Source: an uncultured Pseudomonas sp. (GTDB taxonomy: Bacteria > Pseudomonadota > Gammaproteobacteria > Pseudomonadales > Pseudomonadaceae). From it: a stretch of 52,574 bases of DNA. Below are positions 9,138-17,450 of the stretch, one piece after another (the first letter of the stretch is position 1; each line of letters begins with the position of its first letter). The position numbers and the translations under genes were made by a program. The stretch lies in the NCBI RefSeq assembly GCF_946886105.1, contig NZ_CAMPHV010000040.1, forward strand, positions 1-52,574. The letters are read 5' to 3'. Under the pieces are notes generated by a model, which made no database searches, was not told the DNA's origin, and saw only the letters and a program-made list of their open reading frames with translations.

Positions 9138-10085
9138 ATGCGTAAGTCATTGCTACGTATGACATTTCGTCAACTGCAGGTGTTCCGCTCGGTGTGCGAC
9201 CAACGCTCCTACAGCCGCGCGGCCGAGGAAATGTCGTTGACCCAACCCGCGGTCAGCCTGCAGATCCGCCAGCTCGAAGAGCTGCTCGGCCAGCCGCTGT
9301 TCGATTACGTCGGTAAAAAGCTCTACCTGACCGACGCGGCCGAAGCCCTGCAGCGCGCCAGCGCGGATATTTTCGGCCGCCTGGAAAGCCTCGACATGCA
9401 GCTCGCCGACCTGCGCGGTTCGCTGCAGGGGCAACTGAGCCTGGCGGTCGAATCCAGCGCCAAATATTTCATTCCCCACCTGTTCGCCGCTTTTCGTCGC
9501 GAATACCCGGAAGTCAATTTACAGCTGGTGGTGGTCAACCACGCCCAGGCGCTCAAACGCCTGAGCGCCAACCGCGACGACCTGCTGATCATGTCGCAGG
9601 TGCCGACGACGCTGGATCTGGAGTTCCTGCCCTTTCTCAACAACCCCATAGTCGCGGTGGCGCCGCCCGGGCATCCACTCTGCACCCAGGATACGCTGCG
9701 CCTGCATGACCTGACCGCCTGGCCGCTGCTGATCCGCGAAGCCGGTTCGGGCACCCGCCAGGCTTGCGAGGAATATTGTCATCAGAAGCGCGCGCACTTC
9801 GCCCAGACCCTGGAGGTCGGCTCGACCGAAGGTCAATGCGAAGGGGTGATCGCCGGCCTCGGCCTGGCCCTGCTACCGCGCCACGCCGTGCGCCGCGAAC
9901 TGGCCTGCGGCGCATTACGTGAATTGCGGGTCGCCGAATTGCCGCTGCTGCGCAGTTGGTGCCTGGTGCACCCGCGGGGCAAATACCTGTCGCCCGTGGC
10001 GCAGGCGTTCTTCGCCTTCGTGCGCGATCAGCGCAGCCTGATCAATGCGCTGGCCGAGCGTTTTGCCGCCTCAACGCCTGAGTAG
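9138..10085 (+). CDS. LysR-family transcriptional regulator, CbbR-like
   Basis: The 315-residue protein has the LysR winged helix at residues 8-66 (SYSRAAEEMSLTQPAVSLQI) and a two-lobed effector domain after about residue 95. The opening MTFRQLQVFRSVCDQRSYSRA and the EAGSGTRQACEEY motif resemble CbbR/RbcR, regulators of carbon fixation genes that sense metabolic intermediates. No rubisco genes are present, so control of the divergent pycAB operon is the likely job. The start at 9138 has AGGTTAGAGC before it; ATG at 9159 is a possible alternative and would lose only seven residues. Its last 44 bp overlap the end of a convergent small gene. Confidence 0.85.
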   Translation: MRKSLLRMTFRQLQVFRSVCDQRSYSRAAEEMSLTQPAVSLQIRQLEELLGQPLFDYVGKKLYLTDAAEALQRASADIFGRLESLDMQLADLRGSLQGQLSLAVESSAKYFIPHLFAAFRREYPEVNLQLVVVNHAQALKRLSANRDDLLIMSQVPTTLDLEFLPFLNNPIVAVAPPGHPLCTQDTLRLHDLTAWPLLIREAGSGTRQACEEYCHQKRAHFAQTLEVGSTEGQCEGVIAGLGLALLPRHAVRRELACGALRELRVAELPLLRSWCLVHPRGKYLSPVAQAFFAFVRDQRSLINALAERFAASTPE

Positions 10086-10266
10086 CCACCAGATAGTTAA
10101 CGGCGATCAACTCGGGGTAGTCGCTCAATTGCTCCTGCAGCTGGCGCTGCTCGGCGTAGTTCTCGATCGCACGGCGGTATTCCATACGCCGCTGATCGAG
10201 AAGCTTGCGACGGGTTTTGGCATCGCCGTTGGTGTGCACCTGCGCTTTATCCAAATAGCCAGACAT
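10042..10266 (-). CDS. Small charged hypothetical protein
   Basis: A 74-residue product, MSGYLDKAQVHTNGDAKTRR..., rich in Arg, Gln and Glu and probably alpha-helical (AIENYAEQRQLQEQLSDYPE). It has no signal peptide or membrane segment and belongs to no family I recognise. TTGGGAGTTCCCG precedes the ATG at 10266 and is a good ribosome site, which favours a real gene over the longer reading from 10395. Its last 44 bp overlap the end of the LysR gene tail to tail, an arrangement that could couple their mRNAs. Confidence 0.62.
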   Translation of the reverse strand: MSGYLDKAQVHTNGDAKTRRKLLDQRRMEYRRAIENYAEQRQLQEQLSDYPELIAVNYLVATQALRRQNARPAH

Positions 10267-10380
10267 CGGGAACTCCCAAGCTGAATAACGGGAGTCACAG
10301 CATCGTCTCTGGGTATGACGCTTTGGTGGCAAGGGGATGAATAGACGCTGACAGCGCGTGAACCTAAGTTGAGTGGTCAC

Positions 10381-10447
10381 GTAGCCCGGATGCAATCCGG
10401 GAAGCGATATTAGCTGCGCAGCTTTTCCCGGATTTCATCCGGGCTAC
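10381..10447. repeat. REP pair (BIME-like)
   Basis: gtagcccggatgcaatccggg and its inverted partner cccggatttcatccgggctac face each other across about 25 bp. The unit lies between the small hypothetical gene and hexR. Confidence 0.8.
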
Positions 10448-10547
10448 AAAAGCTTGGCGGGTTGCACCCGCCCTGCAGGCTGGAAACCCGCTTTATAGGG
10501 TGGACATGGCGAAGCCTTGTCCACCGCGAGCGCCCGGATATTGCCCG

Positions 10548-11420
10548 TCAATCCTCCGTCGCACGCACCGACTTGGGCGACAGGCGCAGGCTGCGCAAGC
10601 TGCGCTTGACGCTCTTCAGGTGGTTGACCAGGCTCGGCCCGCGGGCCATGGCCACGCCCATGGCGAGTACGTCGATCACTACCAGGTGGGCGATGCGCGA
10701 GGTCAGCGGGGTATAGATTTCGGTGTCTTCCTGCACGTCGATGGCCAGGTTGACCGTCGCCAGATCGGCCAGCGGCGTCTGGCTCGGACACAGGGTGATC
10801 AAGGTCGCGCCGGCTTCGCGCACCAGGTTGGCGGTGATCAGCAGATCCTTGGAACGCCCCGACTGGGAAATGCAGATGGCCACATCGGTAGGCTTCAGAG
10901 TCACCGCCGACATCGCCTGCATATGCGGGTCGGAGTAGGCCGCGGCGGTCAGCAACAGGCGGAAGAACTTGTGCTGGGCGTCCGCCGCCACCGCACCGGA
11001 GGCGCCGAAGCCGTAGAACTCCACGCGCTGCGCCTGGGAACAGGCGGCAATCGCCTGTTGCAACGCCAGGGGATCGAGGTGCTCGCGCACTTCGATCAAA
11101 GTGTGCAGCGTGGTGTCGAAGATTTTCAGGCTGAAATCGGCGACCGAGTCATTCTCATGGATCGCGAACTGACCGAAACTGGCGCCGGCGGCCAGACTTT
11201 GCGCCAGCTTGAGCTTCAGGTCCTGGAAACCGGTACAACCGATCGCCCGGCAAAAACGCACGATGGTCGGCTCGCTGATACCGACACTATGGGCCAACTC
11301 GGCCATCGAGCTGTGCATCACCGAAGCGGGGTCGAGCAGCACGTATTCGGCCACCTTGAGTTCCGACTTGCGTAACAGATGACGTGACTGGGCGATGTGC
11401 TGCAACAGGTTCAAGGGCAA
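10548..11420 (-). CDS. hexR: HexR, RpiR-family repressor of glucose catabolism
   Basis: The 290-residue protein has an N-terminal RpiR-type helix-turn-helix (residues about 1-77; MAELAHSVGISEPTIVRFCR) and a SIS sugar-phosphate domain (residues about 125-255; VEFYGFGASGAVA and ICISQSGRSKDLL). HexR in pseudomonads represses zwf and Entner-Doudoroff genes and is released by 2-keto-3-deoxy-6-phosphogluconate. Here it faces zwf across a palindrome that fits the HexR site. Pseudomonads may carry a second RpiR/zwf pair away from the pgl-eda locus; absence of pgl and eda here suggests this could be that copy. The start at 11420 is the first methionine before the domain. Confidence 0.87.
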   Translation of the reverse strand: MPLNLLQHIAQSRHLLRKSELKVAEYVLLDPASVMHSSMAELAHSVGISEPTIVRFCRAIGCTGFQDLKLKLAQSLAAGASFGQFAIHENDSVADFSLKIFDTTLHTLIEVREHLDPLALQQAIAACSQAQRVEFYGFGASGAVAADAQHKFFRLLLTAAAYSDPHMQAMSAVTLKPTDVAICISQSGRSKDLLITANLVREAGATLITLCPSQTPLADLATVNLAIDVQEDTEIYTPLTSRIAHLVVIDVLAMGVAMARGPSLVNHLKSVKRSLRSLRLSPKSVRATED

Positions 11421-11507
11421 GGCTCGGCTTTGACAAGTAACGAATCAGTCGGCGCGCCGCTTCCGAGTGGCTCTCGGTTATGATCGGGGCGGCCGGGTGT
11501 AGTGACC

Positions 11508-11524
11508 TTGTAGTTATACTACAT
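11508..11524. promoter_or_regulatory. Probable HexR operator over the zwf promoter
   Basis: TTGTAGTTATACTACAT contains perfect 6-bp arms TGTAGT and ACTACA around a 3-bp centre. It fits the TTGT-N8-ACA(A) type described for HexR. TATACT inside it would serve as a -10 element for zwf, so binding would block the polymerase. It lies 54 bp before the zwf start. Confidence 0.65.
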
Positions 11525-11577
11525 GGACCGTCCCCTCGCACGGCTAACCGCTCGTTATCCGACTTGGAGTCATCATT

Positions 11578-13020
11578 TTGAGCATTCCATGCGACATGTT
11601 GGTGTTTGGCGGCACGGGCGACCTGGCCCTGCATAAGCTGCTGCCGGCGCTCTATTACCTGCACCGCGACGGCCGCCTGCATGCCGATATGCGCATTCTC
11701 GCCCTGGCCCGCCGCGCCCATAGCCGCGAGGCCTATCAGGCCCTGGCCGAACGCCACTGCCGAGCCCAGGTGGCGCGCGCCGACTTCGACAACGACACCT
11801 GGCACGCTTTCGCCGCCCGCCTCGACTACTTCGCCATGGATGCCAGCCAGAGCGCCGACTTCGGCCGCCTGGGCAAACGTCTGGGCACCAACGACGAACG
11901 GGTGCGGGTCTACTACCTGGCCACCGCGCCCGATTTGTTCGAGGACATCGCCTCGCATCTGAAGATCGCTGGCCTGGCCGGTTCCCATGCGCGCATCGTG
12001 CTGGAAAAACCGATCGGCCACTCGCTGCAATCGGCCTGCGCGATCAATGCCGCGATCGGTGCGGTGTTCGATGAGGCGCGGGTGTTCCGCATCGACCACT
12101 ACCTGGGCAAGGAAACCGTGCAGAACCTGATGGCGCTGCGCTTCGCCAACGCCCTGTTCGAGCCGATCTGGCGCGCCGCGCATATCGACCACGTGCAGAT
12201 CAGCGTGTGCGAGACCATCGGCGTGGAGAATCGCGGCGCTTACTACGACAACGCCGGCGCCATGCGCGACATGGTGCAGAACCACCTGTTGCAGCTGCTG
12301 TGCCTGGTGGCGATGGAGGCGCCGGTGCGCTTCGACGCGGAATCGGTGCGCAACGAAAAGCTGAAGATTCTCGAAGCGCTCAAGCCCATCACCGGCCTCG
12401 ACGTGCGCGACAAGACCGTGCGCGGCCAATATGCCGCCGGCAAGATCGGCGGCCAGGAGGTGCCGGCGTACTACTTCGAGAAGAACGTCGACAACGACAG
12501 CGATACTGAAACCTTCGTCGCCGTACAGGCGGAGATCGAAAATTGGCGCTGGGCCGGCGTGCCCTTTTATCTGCGCACCGGCAAACGCCTGAGCAAGAAA
12601 ACCTCGGAGATCCTGATCCAGTTCAAACCGGTGCCGCACCAACTGTTCGGCCCCGGTGAGGCCAACCGCCTGCTGATCCGCCTGCAACCGGAGGAGTGCA
12701 TCAGCCTGCAGCTGATGGCCAAGAACCCCGGCAAAGGCATGCACCTGGAGCCGGTGGAGCTGGACCTCAACCTGGCCCATGCGTTTCGCAAGAAGCGCCG
12801 CTGGGATGCCTATGAGCGCCTGCTGCTGGACGTGATCGACGGCGATTCGACGCTGTTCATGCGGCGCGACGAGGTCGAAGCCGCCTGGCAGTGGGTCGAC
12901 CCGATTCTGCAGGGCTGGCAGTCCTACTACGAAAGCCCGCGCACCTATCCGGCCGGCAGCAGCGGACCGGAACAGGCCGGTCTGCTGCTGGAACGGGCGG
13001 GGCGCAAATGGATGGAGTGA
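11578..13020 (+). CDS. zwf: Glucose-6-phosphate 1-dehydrogenase
   Basis: The 480-residue enzyme oxidises glucose-6-phosphate to 6-phosphogluconolactone with NAD(P), the entry to the Entner-Doudoroff and pentose phosphate routes. The dinucleotide motif GGTGDLALHKLLPALYYL opens the protein; the substrate site RIDHYLGKETVQNLMALRF with its conserved lysine and histidine lies near residue 178, and LEKPIGHSL is intact. It starts with TTG at 11578 after TTGGAGTCATCAT; the Rossmann motif follows directly, so no later start is possible. No pgl or eda follows, unlike the main hex operon. It ends 16 bp before the convergent cytochrome gene. Confidence 0.93.
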   Translation: MSIPCDMLVFGGTGDLALHKLLPALYYLHRDGRLHADMRILALARRAHSREAYQALAERHCRAQVARADFDNDTWHAFAARLDYFAMDASQSADFGRLGKRLGTNDERVRVYYLATAPDLFEDIASHLKIAGLAGSHARIVLEKPIGHSLQSACAINAAIGAVFDEARVFRIDHYLGKETVQNLMALRFANALFEPIWRAAHIDHVQISVCETIGVENRGAYYDNAGAMRDMVQNHLLQLLCLVAMEAPVRFDAESVRNEKLKILEALKPITGLDVRDKTVRGQYAAGKIGGQEVPAYYFEKNVDNDSDTETFVAVQAEIENWRWAGVPFYLRTGKRLSKKTSEILIQFKPVPHQLFGPGEANRLLIRLQPEECISLQLMAKNPGKGMHLEPVELDLNLAHAFRKKRRWDAYERLLLDVIDGDSTLFMRRDEVEAAWQWVDPILQGWQSYYESPRTYPAGSSGPEQAGLLLERAGRKWME

Positions 13021-13036
13021 GCCGCCATGCTTAGGT

Positions 13037-13420
13037 TTAGCGCAAGGTATGCAGGAAACTGATCAGATAATCCCGCTCGGCAGGATCGGCAATGGCCACG
13101 TGACGCATGCGCGTGCCCGGCACCAGCGCCTCGTTGTCGGTAATCCATTTGCGCAGGTTGTCCTCGGTCCAGGTGATCCCCGACGCCTGCATGGCTTTCG
13201 AATAGGCGAACCGCGGTACGGAAGCCGCCGGGCGATCGACCACGCCGAACAGGCTGGGACCGAAGGCGTTCTCGCTGCTATCCAGCGAGTGGCAGGCCGT
13301 GCAGTGGTGCGCGAACAACTGGCGCCCGGCGGCCTCCATGGCCTTCTCGTCGGCCTGAACGACCGGCACAACCGCCAATGCACTGCTTAAAGCTAAGGAC
13401 GCTAGCAAGATGGTTTTCAT
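13037..13420 (-). CDS. Periplasmic class I c-type cytochrome
   Basis: The product has 127 residues from the ATG at 13420, which has GAGGGGAAATGCG in front. A signal peptide (MKTILLASLALSSALAV, cleavage near VQADEK) sends it to the periplasm. The single haem site is CTACH at about residue 43, and M in PGTRMRHVAIADP is the likely sixth ligand, as in mitochondrial-type cytochrome c. FGPSLFGVVDRPAASVPRF is also typical of that group. It probably shuttles electrons, perhaps to an oxidase, but no partner gene is adjacent. An upstream in-frame start at 13603 would hide the signal peptide and is rejected. Confidence 0.85.
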   Translation of the reverse strand: MKTILLASLALSSALAVVPVVQADEKAMEAAGRQLFAHHCTACHSLDSSENAFGPSLFGVVDRPAASVPRFAYSKAMQASGITWTEDNLRKWITDNEALVPGTRMRHVAIADPAERDYLISFLHTLR

Positions 13421-14184
13421 CGCATTTCCCCTCAAAATGTCTCGGTAAAGACAGTATGTTTTGTAAGGGTTAGCGACGGCTCTTGTACAAAAGCAGCATT
13501 TTTCTCCTACCAAAGCACACACTGCCCGACGCACGCCGGACAACGCGCTCGCTCCGATAGACCGACAACCGGCGATATATGCGGCATAGAGGGGCTGACG
13601 CACTTCACGTGATAGCGCGATATAGCCATGAATAACTTCGTGCAGGCCGCTTATATATCCAGCAGATATTAGAAATCATCCGACCACCGTCATCGCACAT
13701 AATCCTACGCCGCTGATCCATGCATATAGGCTCTGAGCGTCCTGGCATTCGTCCGTATATCAGAAAAGTTCAGAGCCGCGATATTCACCAGCATATATCC
13801 ACGTATATGCGCCGAATATCGGCCGATATTCGGCGCCGATACACCATCGTACTCGGCAACCCAAAATATCGCTCTACACCGCGTTTTCAGCGGCTTGCAG
13901 CCGTGCGTTGTGAGTTCTACTCCGCGCAGCTGCCGAGGGCATCAAGCAACTACCGCGCCAGGCGCTGGATAATTCGCCGGAACCCTGCACGCGAACGCCG
14001 ATCATCACGTCTAATTAGGCGCCACCTCGCCACCGATAATCCGCTCGTTATCCGTCGTTGAATTAACCTGAATCGAGGAAATTCTTAACCAAATCGTCAT
14101 CTCGTATATCGGCATTGCGGGTTGAGAATTATTTTTCGATATGTTTAACCTAATAGGGATTTGCACAACTTCAAGGATTCTGGT
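13421..14184. promoter_or_regulatory. Gene-free, AT-richer region with palindromes upstream of ectA
   Basis: About 760 bp have no convincing gene. The stretch is dotted with ATAT/GATATC-like words from about 13570 to 13870 and holds a perfect 28-bp palindrome at 13809-13836 (half site GCGCCGAATATCGG). A further inverted pair, GGCTCTGA (13729-13736) and TCAGAGCC (13770-13777), lies just before it. The final 120 bp before ectA are the most AT-rich. An arginine-rich reading frame at 13720-14061 is judged spurious. Osmotic control sites for ectABCD-ask are expected here. Confidence 0.5.
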
Positions 14185-14727
14185 TTGAGTTTCGACCCCG
14201 TCACACTCCGTCGTCCAACCGACGGCGACGGATATCCGCTGCACCGTTTGGTAGCCCGCTGCCAACCCCTGGACACCAACTCGGCGTATTGCAACCTGTT
14301 GCAGTGCACCGATTTCGCCGATACCGCCATCGCCGCCGAAACCACCGACGGTCAGCTGGTGGGATTCATCTCCGGCTACCGTCCACCCTCGCGTCCGGAC
14401 ACGCTATTCGTCTGGCAGGTCGCGGTGGATGCTTCGCTCCGCGGCCAAGGCCTGGCCCTGCGCATGCTGCTAGCGCTGACCGAAAGGGTCGCCGCCAACG
14501 GCGTACGTTTTCTGGAAACCACCATTTCACCGGGCAATGGCGCATCCCAGGCGCTGTTCAAGCGAGCTTTCGCCCGTCTGGGCGCCGACTACGAGACCCG
14601 CACCCTGTTCGCCCGCAGCCGGCACTTCGCCGGTAAGCACGAGGACGAAGTGCTCTATCGCGCCGGCCCATTCAACGCCCCCGTCTTGACCCCCGCCATG
14701 GAAAAAAACCTCAAGGAGACCGCATGA
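14185..14727 (+). CDS. ectA: L-2,4-diaminobutyrate N-acetyltransferase
   Basis: EctA acetylates diaminobutyrate with acetyl-CoA, the second ectoine step. The protein is about 180 residues with EctA-specific stretches VTLRRPTDGDGYPLHRLVAR, CQPLDTNSAYCNLLQC and the GNAT loop VDASLRGQGLALRML. TTG at 14185 is chosen as start because AAGGATTCTGG gives a well-spaced ribosome site; an in-frame TTG at 14161 has its purine run too close. ectB overlaps by 4 bp (ATGA), so translation is coupled. It is the first gene of ectABCD-ask. Confidence 0.92.
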   Translation: MSFDPVTLRRPTDGDGYPLHRLVARCQPLDTNSAYCNLLQCTDFADTAIAAETTDGQLVGFISGYRPPSRPDTLFVWQVAVDASLRGQGLALRMLLALTERVAANGVRFLETTISPGNGASQALFKRAFARLGADYETRTLFARSRHFAGKHEDEVLYRAGPFNAPVLTPAMEKNLKETA

Positions 14728-16004
14728 AACTCTTCGAACAGAACGAATCGTCCGTCAGGAGCTATTGCCGCTCATTCCCCGTGGTATTCGACCAAGCACG
14801 CGGCGCCGAGCTGATCACCCGCGACGGCAAGCACTACATCGATTTCCTCGCCGGCGCCGGCACCCTGAATTACGGGCATAACCACCCGGTGCTCAAGCAG
14901 GCGCTGCTCGACTACATCGGCAACGACGGCATCACCCACGGCCTGGACATGTACTCCGCCGCCAAGGAGCGTTTCCTCGAGACCTTCAGCCGGCTGATCC
15001 TGCAGCCGCGCGGTATGGATTACCTGATGCAGTTCACCGGCCCGACCGGCACCAACGCGGTGGAAGCCGCGCTGAAGCTGGCGCGCAAGGTCACCGGACG
15101 TAGCAACGTCATCAGCTTCACCAACGGCTTTCACGGCTGCAGCATCGGCGCCCTGGCCGCCACCGGCAACCAGCACCATCGCGGCGCCGCCGGCGTGCCG
15201 CTGACCGATGTCAGCCGCATGCCCTACGCCAACTACTTCGGCGACAAGGTCAATACCATCGGCATGATGGACAAGCTGCTCAGCGACCCGAGCAGCGGCA
15301 TCGACAAGCCGGCCGCGGTGATCGTCGAAGTGGTGCAGGGCGAGGGCGGGCTGAATGCCGCCTCCGCCGAGTGGGTGCGCAAGTTGGAGAAACTCTGTCG
15401 CAAGCACGAGATGCTGCTGATCGTCGACGACATCCAGGCCGGCTGCGGACGCACCGGCAGCTTCTTCAGCTTCGAGGAAATGGGCATCAAGCCGGACATG
15501 ATCACCCTGTCCAAGTCCCTTTCGGGCTTCGGCCTGCCGTTCGCCATGGTGCTGCTGCGCAAGGAGCTGGACCAGTGGAAGCCGGGCGAGCACAACGGCA
15601 CCTTCCGCGGCAACAATCACGCCTTCGTCACCGCCACCGCGGCGCTCGAACACTTCTGGCGCGACGACGCGTTCGCCCAGAGCGTGCGCGCCAAGGGCAA
15701 GCGCATCGCCGACGGGATGAACAAGATCGTTCGCCGCTACGGCCCGGATTCGTTGTTCATCAAAGGCCGCGGAATGATGGTCGGCATCAGTTGCCCGGAC
15801 GGCGACACCGCCGCCGCGATTTGCCGCCATGCCTTCGAGCACGGCCTGGTGATCGAAACCAGCGGCGCCCACAGCGAAGTGGTCAAGTGCCTGTGCCCGC
15901 TGATTATCAGCGAAGCGCAGATCGACAAGGCCATGACCATCCTCGACGCGGCCTTCGCCGCCGTGATGTCCGAACAAACCGCCAGCCAGGCCTCCGCTTC
16001 TTAA
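14724..16004 (+). CDS. ectB: Diaminobutyrate-2-oxoglutarate transaminase
   Basis: The 426-residue class III aminotransferase makes L-2,4-diaminobutyrate from aspartate semialdehyde and glutamate, the first committed ectoine step. PLP features are in place: the [17 protein letters not shown] aspartate segment and the lysine in [15 protein letters not shown]. The opening [16 protein letters not shown] is EctB-specific. Its ATG overlaps the ectA stop, and ectC follows after 11 bp, so the genes form one operon. Length matches the family. Confidence 0.95.
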   Translation: MKLFEQNESSVRSYCRSFPVVFDQARGAELITRDGKHYIDFLAGAGTLNYGHNHPVLKQALLDYIGNDGITHGLDMYSAAKERFLETFSRLILQPRGMDYLMQFTGPTGTNAVEAALKLARKVTGRSNVISFTNGFHGCSIGALAATGNQHHRGAAGVPLTDVSRMPYANYFGDKVNTIGMMDKLLSDPSSGIDKPAAVIVEVVQGEGGLNAASAEWVRKLEKLCRKHEMLLIVDDIQAGCGRTGSFFSFEEMGIKPDMITLSKSLSGFGLPFAMVLLRKELDQWKPGEHNGTFRGNNHAFVTATAALEHFWRDDAFAQSVRAKGKRIADGMNKIVRRYGPDSLFIKGRGMMVGISCPDGDTAAAICRHAFEHGLVIETSGAHSEVVKCLCPLIISEAQIDKAMTILDAAFAAVMSEQTASQASAS

Positions 16005-16015
16005 GGAACTTCAAC

Positions 16016-16411
16016 ATGATCGTACGCACCCTCGCCGACTGCGAGCAGTCCAACCGCAAGATCGTCACTGAAACCTGGGACAGCACGCGCATGCTGCTCA
16101 AGGACGACAACATGGGCTTCTCGTTCCATATCACCACCATCTACGCCAACACCGAGACCCATATCTGGTACCAGAACCACCTGGAGTCGGTGTACTGCAT
16201 CAGCGGCGAAGGCGAGATCGAGACCATCGCCGACGGCAAGATCTACCCGATCGCCCCCGGCACCCTGTACATCCTCGACAAGCACGACGAGCACCTGCTG
16301 CGCGGCACCACGGAAATGAAGATGGCCTGCGTGTTCAACCCGCCGCTCAACGGCAAAGAAGTGCATGACGAGAGCGGTGTGTATCCGCTGGAGGCAGAAA
16401 CCGTCGCCTGA
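16016..16411 (+). CDS. ectC: Ectoine synthase
   Basis: A 131-residue cupin that cyclises N-gamma-acetyl-diaminobutyrate to ectoine. It begins [17 protein letters not shown] and carries the family stretch [19 protein letters not shown] followed by [20 protein letters not shown], which holds metal and substrate residues. TTAAGGAACTTCAAC sets the start at 16016. It lies between ectB and ectD with gaps of 11 and 28 bp. Length and motifs are those of a working enzyme rather than a solitary EctC-like protein. Confidence 0.95.
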   Translation: MIVRTLADCEQSNRKIVTETWDSTRMLLKDDNMGFSFHITTIYANTETHIWYQNHLESVYCISGEGEIETIADGKIYPIAPGTLYILDKHDEHLLRGTTEMKMACVFNPPLNGKEVHDESGVYPLEAETVA

Positions 16412-16439
16412 CAGGCCCGGTCGAAAGGAGAAATTACCC

Positions 16440-17357
16440 GTGACCCCAGAACGAACCGATCCATACCCTTCGCGCCAGCAGGCCGAGCCGAGCTGGCAGG
16501 AACGCCTGGACCCGGTGGTCTACCGCAGCGATCTGGAAAACGCACCTATCGCCCCGGAACAGATCGAGCGCTATGAGCGCGACGGCTACCTGGTGCTGCC
16601 CGACCTGTTCAGCGCCGAGGAAGTCGCGGTACTGCTCAAAGAGCTCGACCGCGTACGCCGCGACCCGGCGATCGCGGATTCCGGCAAGACCATCACCGAG
16701 CCGGAAAGCGGCGCGATACGCTCGGTGTTCGCCATCCACAAGGACAACGCCCTGTTCGGTCGCGTCGCCCGTGACGAGCGGATCGCCGGGATCGCCCGCT
16801 TCCTGCTCGGCGGCGAGCTGTATGTGCACCAGTCGCGGATGAACTTCAAACCGGGCTTTACCGGCAAGGAGTTCTACTGGCACTCGGACTTCGAGACCTG
16901 GCACGTCGAAGACGGTATGCCGCGCATGCGCGCGCTGAGCTGCTCGATCCTGCTCACCGACAACGAGCCGCACAACGGCCCGCTGCTGCTGATCCCCGGC
17001 TCGCACAAGCATTACGTGCGCTGCGTCGGCGCCACCCCGGAGAATCACTACGAAGAATCCCTGCGCAAGCAGCAGTTCGGCGTGCCGGACGACAACAGCC
17101 TGAGCGAGATGGCCAGCCGCTACGGCATCGACACCGCCCTCGGCCCGGCCGGCAGCGTGGTGTTCTTCGACAGCAACATCCTCCACGGCTCCAACAGCAA
17201 CATCACCCCCAGCGCGCGCAGCAACCTGTTCTACGTCTACAACCACGTAGACAACGCACTGCAGGCGCCTTTCTGCGCACAGGCGCCACGCCCGGCCTTC
17301 GTCGCCGAGCGCGAGGATTTCACGGCGCTGGATATTCAGCGTCAGCAATACCTCTGA
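16440..17357 (+). CDS. ectD: Ectoine 5-hydroxylase
   Basis: EctD converts ectoine to 5-hydroxyectoine using Fe(II), oxygen and 2-oxoglutarate. The 305-residue protein contains the signature FYWHSDFETWHVEDGMPRMR, in which the HxD pair binds iron; the third ligand is probably the histidine in ILHGSNSN. It starts with GTG at 16440, preceded by AAGGAG with a 9-bp gap; the ectC reading frame ends 28 bp before. The same order ectABCD is known from Pseudomonas stutzeri. The organism should therefore make hydroxyectoine as well as ectoine. Confidence 0.95.
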   Translation: MTPERTDPYPSRQQAEPSWQERLDPVVYRSDLENAPIAPEQIERYERDGYLVLPDLFSAEEVAVLLKELDRVRRDPAIADSGKTITEPESGAIRSVFAIHKDNALFGRVARDERIAGIARFLLGGELYVHQSRMNFKPGFTGKEFYWHSDFETWHVEDGMPRMRALSCSILLTDNEPHNGPLLLIPGSHKHYVRCVGATPENHYEESLRKQQFGVPDDNSLSEMASRYGIDTALGPAGSVVFFDSNILHGSNSNITPSARSNLFYVYNHVDNALQAPFCAQAPRPAFVAEREDFTALDIQRQQYL

Positions 17358-17366
17358 CCGACTCTC

Positions 17367-17417
17367 GCAGGCCTGTTCCAGGGCCTGCATTGGTTCTTCG
17401 GCCGCCAACTTGCGGCC
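17367..17417 (+). promoter_or_regulatory. Tandem hairpins between ectD and ask
   Basis: GCAGGCC-tgttccag-GGCCTGC (17367-17388) is followed by GGCCGC-caactt-GCGGCC (17400-17417). They fill the 93-bp gap, the only sizeable one in the operon. No T tract follows, so mRNA processing or partial attenuation is more likely than full termination. Confidence 0.45.
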
Positions 17418-17450
17418 CAGGGAAGCATTCACCTACGACTGGACGCACAT

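Noticed and set aside
13570..13870. Possible CRISPR-like array of ATAT repeats
   Set aside because: The words are short, unevenly spaced and not identical; no repeat-spacer pattern or cas gene is present.
13720..14061. A 113-codon frame upstream of ectA
   Set aside because: It is extremely arginine-rich, has no ribosome site and follows the palindromic region; it is most likely a chance frame.
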